Assembly: GCF_900546705.1 (NCBI RefSeq)
Contig: NZ_URDP01000021.1
Location: 1-34,892, forward strand
Length of the DNA stretch: 34,892 nt
Direction: 5' to 3'
From: an uncultured Oscillibacter sp.
Lineage (GTDB): Bacteria; Bacillota; Clostridia; Oscillospirales; Oscillospiraceae
Position numbers and translations under genes: made by a program. The notes beneath the pieces are model-generated. The model saw only the letters and a list, made by a program, of their open reading frames with translations. It was not told the origin of the DNA and did no database searches. Position 1 is the first letter of the stretch. Each line of letters begins with the position of its first letter. Shown piece after piece: positions 30,424 to 34,892 of this stretch.

Positions 30424-32205
30424 TCACAGATAGGGACGGGGGTCCGCGATTCGCCCTTCCAGGGCAGAGGCGGCCGCCACGGCAGGACTTGCAAGATAGG
30501 TACGGGCGGCGGGACTGCCCATGCGGCCGATGAAGTTGCGATTGTGGGTGCCCACCACCACCTGCTCTCCGCTGACCAGTCCGCCGCTGCGGCCCTGGCA
30601 CAAGGAGCAGTAGGGATGGGTCACCATGGCACCGGCAGCCACCAGGGCCTGAAGATAGCCAAGGCGCACGGCCTGGCGGTATACCGCGTTGGAGCCGGGG
30701 GTGACGATCAGCCGCACATGAGGCGGAATCTCGTGACCTTTCAGAATCTGCGCCGCCGCGGCCAGATCCTCCAGACGGCCGTTGGTGCAGCTGCCCAGAA
30801 ACACCTGGTTGACCGGCGTGCCGGCCACTTCCCCGATGGAATGGACGTTGTCCACGGAATAGGGGCAGGCAAGATAGGGCTCCAGTTCCTCTGCCCGGTA
30901 GCGCAGCACCCGCTCATATTGGGCGTCGGGGTTCAAGCGCAGCCACACCAGAGCGGCGGGGTCAGCCTGGCAGAAGGCGGCGGTTTTTTCGTCCGGGGCA
31001 AACAGTGCCGCCTTGGCGCCGCACTCCACCGCCATGTTGGCGATGGCGGCCCGGCCGGCCACGCTCATCTGCGCCACGGCGGAGCCGGTGAACTCCAGGG
31101 ACTTGTACAGCGCCCCGTCGGCGCCCAGGTCTCCCAGCACCCGCAAGATCACGTCCTTGGGAAATACGCCTTTGGGCAGCGTGCCGTCCACCACCACCAA
31201 AATAGAGGAGGGTACCCGCACCCACAGCTGTCCCGTGCCCAGGATGGAGGCCATCTCCGTGTAGCCCACACCGGAGGAAAAGGCCCCCACGGCGCCGTAA
31301 GTGGTGGTGTGGCTGTCCGTACCGAAGACAATTTTTCCCGGTGCGGCAATTCCCTCCTCCAGAGCCAGCTGGTGGCTGATGCCCTGGGCTGCGTACACCC
31401 GGCGGATGCCGTACTCGTCCTGAAAGCGGCGGCTGTACCGGAAGCACCGGGGGTCGTCGTCCAGACAGGTGGGATACAGATGATCCACCACCACATGCAC
31501 CCGCTCCGGATCGAACACACGGGTAAAGCCCATGGCCCGGAACTGCTGAAAGATATAGGGGGCGTAAATATCGTGGAGCACGGCCTCGTCCACCGGCACG
31601 GTAATAATATCTCCCGGCCGTACGGGAGTACCGGTGCGGCCCGTGAGCAGCTGCTGGGCCAAAGTGAGACCGCTGCGGTGGACCCGGGGCGGCACCGGCG
31701 GCGCCGGCGTCAGGCGGGATTTGTCCAGGGACTGCATCCGGGGCACCAGACCGCCCCGTCGCAGGATCTCCAGTACTTCGCCGGAAAAGGCGGGAGTGGG
31801 ATAGGTCCTGCCGTGGAGACGGATTGCTTCTCCCACGGTCACGTCCACGGTGTCCCCCTCCCGGCAGTCCGACCAGAGGCTGTCGCACTCCATGAGCAGC
31901 AAGCCATTGTTGATGGCGTTGCGGAAAAAAATGCGGGCAAAGCTCCTGGCAATGATGCAGCGGACGCCGGAGGCACGCAGCACGGAGGCGGCCATCTCCC
32001 GGGAGGAGCCGCAGCCGAAGTTCTTTCCCGCCACGATGCATGTGCCGGGTCCCAGCTGTGCTGCCAGCTCCGGCCGCAGCGGCTCAAACAGATGGGGCAC
32101 CATCTGCTCCAGGGTGGGCATAGCCAGATATTTGGTCATCATGATGATATCCGTGTCGATGTTGTCCCCCAGCCGTAAAACCCGGCACGAAAAGCAATTT
32201 TCCAT
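30424..32205 (-). CDS. LeuD-LeuC fusion: small and large 3-isopropylmalate dehydratase-type subunits in one chain, small subunit first
   Basis: A 593-residue protein joining both halves of an isopropylmalate isomerase-type enzyme. Residues 1-160 match LeuD: GDNIDTDIIMMTKYL near residue 13, and the swivel-domain active site GKNFGCGSSREMAAS near 60. A short proline-rich linker (TPAPPVPPRVHRS) leads to LeuC from about 172: FGTDSHTTTYGAVGAFSSGVG near 300, VILRVLGDLGADGALYKSLEFTG near 360, and the [4Fe-4S] cysteines in FLGSCTNGR and PYCSLCQGRSGG. THNRNFIGRMGS closes the active site. All cluster and substrate residues appear intact. In aconitases the swivel domain lies at the C-terminus, so the order is reversed here. 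Leucine synthesis is likely, but a related hydroxy-acid dehydratase role is possible. AAGGAGG overlaps the stop of the upstream amidase remnant. Confidence 0.85.
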   Translation of the reverse strand: MENCFSCRVLRLGDNIDTDIIMMTKYLAMPTLEQMVPHLFEPLRPELAAQLGPGTCIVAGKNFGCGSSREMAASVLRASGVRCIIARSFARIFFRNAINNGLLLMECDSLWSDCREGDTVDVTVGEAIRLHGRTYPTPAFSGEVLEILRRGGLVPRMQSLDKSRLTPAPPVPPRVHRSGLTLAQQLLTGRTGTPVRPGDIITVPVDEAVLHDIYAPYIFQQFRAMGFTRVFDPERVHVVVDHLYPTCLDDDPRCFRYSRRFQDEYGIRRVYAAQGISHQLALEEGIAAPGKIVFGTDSHTTTYGAVGAFSSGVGYTEMASILGTGQLWVRVPSSILVVVDGTLPKGVFPKDVILRVLGDLGADGALYKSLEFTGSAVAQMSVAGRAAIANMAVECGAKAALFAPDEKTAAFCQADPAALVWLRLNPDAQYERVLRYRAEELEPYLACPYSVDNVHSIGEVAGTPVNQVFLGSCTNGRLEDLAAAAQILKGHEIPPHVRLIVTPGSNAVYRQAVRLGYLQALVAAGAMVTHPYCSLCQGRSGGLVSGEQVVVGTHNRNFIGRMGSPAARTYLASPAVAAASALEGRIADPRPYL

Positions 32206-32218
32206 GGGCTCCCTCCTT

Positions 32219-33412
32219 TCAGCTTTCGTAAATGCTGCCGCTCAGCGCCGCCTGGGCGGCATTGGCCATCTTGGCCCGGTCGGCCAGGCTCACCGAGTCG
32301 TCCCCGGTCCGGGTGAGCACCACGTTGTAGCCCAGGTCCTCCAGGATATCCGCCAGCATCAGGGACATGGGCAGGGTCAGGTCCTTCTCCCGCACGTCCT
32401 CTCCGTTTTCATCGGGATAGACCGCCCCCGGCTGATTGCCGCCGTGGCCGGGATCGATGGCAATGGTGATCTTGGCCGGGTCCAGCGGCGGCACCTCCGG
32501 TTCCTCCGGCTCACCGGTCACTGCCACTCGCACCTGATTTTCACCGGAGGACACCGACAGGTGCTGGGCATAGCTGACGCCGGAGGCCAGATCCAACACC
32601 ACCCGCAGGGTATGAGGGTAACCGTAGCCCAGGTCGTCCCCATGCTGGTAGCAGCGCACCGACAGAATGGCCTGGCTCTCCACCGGCAGGGTAAGGCCAT
32701 TCTCCGCCTCCGGATAGACCGCCCCCAGCACATCGATGGCCAGCCGGTCCCCCAGGTCCACAACGCGGTATTGTGGGGTATGGTCAGCGGAGATGGTCAG
32801 CGTCTGGGCCTCCTGGTCAAAGGCCAGCCCGGTGATCTGCCCCAGGTCGGCCGTCTCCGGCTGGCCGGGCGTCTCCTCTGCCGGGGAGGTGATGGCCACT
32901 GTGGCCGTCTCCCCTATCCATTCCACCCCGGCCCCCAGCTGCTCGGACACAAAACGGAGAGGGACCATGGTGCTCTCCTTGCCCTCCCACATGACGCCGC
33001 CGGCGGGCACTCCGTCGGGCAGTTCCACCGTCTGGCCGTCCACCAGGGCAGTGGCGCTCCCCGCTGTCAGCACAATGGTGCTCTCCTCCCGCAGAATAAT
33101 GATCTGCCGGGTCTCGGGCACCCAGGTCACCGTGGCGTCCAGAGCCTCGGAGATCAGCCGGACCGGCACCAGGGTGCGGCCGTTAGCGCTCCCCTCCGGA
33201 TAGTAGGCCAGCGCCGGCACATCCTGGGGGATCAACGCCTCCCCGTCCAGGGTCAGATTGACCCGGTCGGTCACCGTGGGTTCACTGTAACTCCGGCTCA
33301 CCTCATCGTAAAACCGGACGGTAATCTGCTCCGCCCCCGCAGCCATAGCGGACGGCAGCAGCCCAACCACCCACAGCAGCAGCAAAAGCAGGGTAAAAAT
33401 GCGTTTCTTCAT
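32219..33412 (-). pseudogene. N-acetylmuramoyl-L-alanine amidase with stalk and AMIN domains, truncated in the catalytic domain
   Basis: A 397-residue secreted protein. The signal peptide (residues 1-25) ends SAMAAGA. Two copper-amine-oxidase-like stalk repeats follow (RTLVPVRLISEALDATVTW and TMVPLRFVSEQLGAGVEW, about 75-175), then an AMIN-like domain (about 190-300). The Amidase_3 domain begins ITIAIDPGHGG near 319 with the first zinc His, and has the Glu ligand in REKDLTL. It breaks off after SLADRAKMANAAQA, ending ALSGSIYES where the family reads like SIHAN. The third zinc ligand, the catalytic Glu and about 110 residues are missing, so it is probably inactive as a hydrolase. The dehydratase gene starts 13 bases on. 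No remainder is found in other frames, so this is a truncation, not a simple frameshift. Confidence 0.8.
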
Positions 33413-33449
33413 GGTATGCTCCTTGCCAGATCTGGGATATCTTCGACAT

Positions 33450-33479
33450 ATTTTATCCTATTTCCCATACAACCGTCAA
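33450..33479 (-). promoter_or_regulatory. Promoter of the amidase remnant and dehydratase
   Basis: On the minus strand TTGACG (33474-33479) and TAAAAT (33450-33455) are 18 bases apart. No promoter is evident between the two genes, so this one may also drive the LeuD-LeuC fusion. Confidence 0.65.
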
Positions 33480-33540
33480 GGAAACAGCGGCAGAAAAAGT
33501 TGACATAATTTTCATGGTCCGGAAAATGACAGACAAAGCT

Positions 33541-33570
33541 CTTGCACTTGCAAGAAAAAGTTGGTATGAT
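33541..33570 (+). promoter_or_regulatory. Promoter of the aconitase-superfamily hydratase, with overlapping palindrome
   Basis: TTGCAC (33542-33547) and TATGAT (33565-33570) have a 17-base spacer. A perfect inverted repeat CTTGCA-CT-TGCAAG (33541-33554) covers the -35 box and is a candidate operator. Confidence 0.65.
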
Positions 33571-33603
33571 GAAAGATAATTCAAGAGCATCGGAGGGAAT
33601 ACT

Positions 33604-34892
33604 ATGCTGAATATCACCCGTCAGGGCGTCTACTATAAAAATAACGCCTTCGTCCCTGTCCAGGACGGCCCCGCCGCCGGCCTGCCCAGCCCGGAGGAGG
33701 CCAAGAAGGGCACCATGGCCTGGTCCATTCTGGAGGCCCACAACACCAGCAGCTCCATGGACAGCCTGGCCATCAAATTTGACGCCATGGCCTCCCACGA
33801 CATCACCTACGTCGGCATCATCCAGACCGCCCGGGCCTCCGGCATGAAGGAGTTCCCACTTCCCTATGTGCTCACCAACTGCCACAACTCTCTGTGCGCC
33901 GTGGGCGGCACCATCAACGAGGATGACCACGTGTTCGGCCTGTCCGCCGCCAAGAAGTACGGCGGCGAGTTTGTCCCCGCCCACCAGAGCGTCATCCACT
34001 CCTATATGAGAGAGCGGTACGCCACCCCCGGCAGGATGATTCTGGGTTCTGACTCCCACACCCGTTACGGCGCTTACGGCACCATGGCCATCGGCGAGGG
34101 CGGCCCCGAGCTGGCCCGGCAGTTGCTGGAAAAGACCTACAATATCAGCTATCCCAAGGTCATCGCCATTTACCTCACCGGCGCTCCCATCCCCGGCGTG
34201 GGCCCCCAGGACGTGGCTCTGGAGCTGATCCGCTCTACCTTCAAGGACGGCACCGTCAAGAACGCGGTCATGGAGTTCTTCGGCCCCGGCGTGAGCAATC
34301 TGTCCATGGACTACCGCTCCGGCATCGACGTGATGACCACCGAGACCACCTGCCTGTCCTCCGTTTGGGTGGCCGACGACACCCTGAAGGACCATCTGGC
34401 GGTACTGGGCCGGGGCGACCAGTTCAAGCCCCAGGCTCCCGCTGACGGGGCCTACTATGACGGGGTCATCCACGTGGAGCTGGACAAGATCCGGCCCATG
34501 ATCGCCCTGCCCTTCCACCCCTCCAACGCCTATACCATCCAGGAATTTAAGGAGAACATGGCCGATCTGCTCCATCAGGTGGACGAGGACACCGTCCATC
34601 AGCTCAAGCTGAAGAGCAAGCCCACCTCCCTGCTGGACAAGATCGTGGACGGCAAGTTCATGGTGGATCAGGGCGTTATCGCCGGCTGCTCCGGCGGCAC
34701 CTATCAGAACATCGTCCGGGCGGCCCAGGTGCTGGACGGCCATGCCATCGGCTCCGACGCCTTCTGGCTGTCCGTCTACCCCACCAGCCAGCCCGTCAAC
34801 CTGGAGCTGACCCGCCGGGGCTATATCGCCTCTCTGATGGCGGCAGGCGCCTCCATCCGCTCCTGCTTCTGCGGCCCCTGCTTCGGCGCCGG
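33604..34892 (+). CDS. Aconitase-superfamily hydratase (YbhJ-like), N-terminal part, runs off the window
   Basis: About 429 codons are present and the frame is still open at the window edge. The start MLNITRQGVYYKNNAF follows CGGAGGG at 33591-33597. Aconitase-fold motifs are AHNTSSSMDSLAIKFDAMASHDITY near residue 48, a conserved ILGSDSHTRYGAYGTMAIGEGGPELA near 148, and two cysteine sites of the expected [4Fe-4S] kind: IAGCSGGTYQN near 360 and SCFCGPCFGAG at the window edge. The pattern is that of the long (about 750 residue) YbhJ-like hydratases rather than of AcnA or LeuC. The substrate of that group is not known to me. Divergent from the amidase-dehydratase pair. Confidence 0.82.
   Translation, partial: MLNITRQGVYYKNNAFVPVQDGPAAGLPSPEEAKKGTMAWSILEAHNTSSSMDSLAIKFDAMASHDITYVGIIQTARASGMKEFPLPYVLTNCHNSLCAVGGTINEDDHVFGLSAAKKYGGEFVPAHQSVIHSYMRERYATPGRMILGSDSHTRYGAYGTMAIGEGGPELARQLLEKTYNISYPKVIAIYLTGAPIPGVGPQDVALELIRSTFKDGTVKNAVMEFFGPGVSNLSMDYRSGIDVMTTETTCLSSVWVADDTLKDHLAVLGRGDQFKPQAPADGAYYDGVIHVELDKIRPMIALPFHPSNAYTIQEFKENMADLLHQVDEDTVHQLKLKSKPTSLLDKIVDGKFMVDQGVIAGCSGGTYQNIVRAAQVLDGHAIGSDAFWLSVYPTSQPVNLELTRRGYIASLMAAGASIRSCFCGPCFGA

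Noticed and set aside
32206..32240. A frameshift as the cause of the short amidase
   Set aside because: The dehydratase start follows within 13 bases, and no frame near the break continues the Amidase_3 domain, so the missing part is absent rather than out of frame.
31850..33508. A 552-codon plus-strand frame opposite the dehydratase and amidase genes
   Set aside because: Its composition is that of an antisense shadow, and the two minus-strand genes carry clear motifs and ribosome binding sites.
1..34892. CRISPR arrays, insertion sequences, tRNA or rRNA genes
   Set aside because: None was found on reading: no regularly spaced repeats, no transposase motifs and no cloverleaf arms with a TTCGANTC-type loop.

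Overview
The window looks like chromosomal DNA of a spore-forming, anaerobic, high-GC member of the Clostridia, most likely an Oscillospiraceae-type gut bacterium (Flavonifractor/Intestinimonas-like; this placement is inference). The grounds are the sporulation gene spoIIP, a one-chain pyruvate:ferredoxin oxidoreductase, T-box leaders, strong AGGAGG-type ribosome binding sites, sigma-A promoters with 17-bp spacers, and many short convergent terminators. No phage, insertion sequence, CRISPR array or tRNA gene was seen.

Layout. 1-110 is the 3' end of rpsR. 186-1379 (minus) is a DUF815 ATPase. 1493-6744 is an isoleucine T-box-controlled ilvBNCD operon for branched-chain amino acid synthesis. 6778-7935 (minus) is spoIIP. 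8017-12728 is a divergent thiamine locus: thiW-thiM on the minus strand and thiE-thiD-cytX on the plus strand, each arm with its own TPP riboswitch and terminator, driven by promoters whose -35 boxes lie 5 bp apart. 12920-16577 is a MacAB-like efflux operon whose adaptor is unusually long. 16623-17684 (minus) holds nfo and a 58-residue small protein. 17920-19552 is mgtE behind a long leader with a candidate 26-codon leader peptide and a strong hairpin. 19582-22277 is a second T-box operon (specifier read here as leucine CUG) with a YkvI-like membrane transporter and an iron-containing dehydrogenase. 22314-26517 holds a YoaK-like membrane protein, a Hyi-like isomerase, an FMN flavoprotein, an HD-GYP response regulator and a lipoprotein. 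26601-30146 (minus) is nifJ. 30424-33412 (minus) holds a dehydratase with LeuD fused in front of LeuC, and upstream of it an amidase gene truncated inside its catalytic domain. 33604 to the end is the first part of an aconitase-superfamily hydratase.

How the genes fit together. Two uncharged-tRNA sensors (Ile for ilvBNCD, probably Leu for the transporter-dehydrogenase pair) and the LeuD-LeuC fusion make branched-chain amino acid supply a recurring theme. The ThDP enzymes IlvB and NifJ use the cofactor made and salvaged by the thiamine locus. The three points most worth a second look are the possible Mg2+-sensing leader peptide of mgtE, the Leu T-box operon as a possible salvage route for a leucine precursor, and the order-swapped LeuD-LeuC fusion behind a broken amidase.
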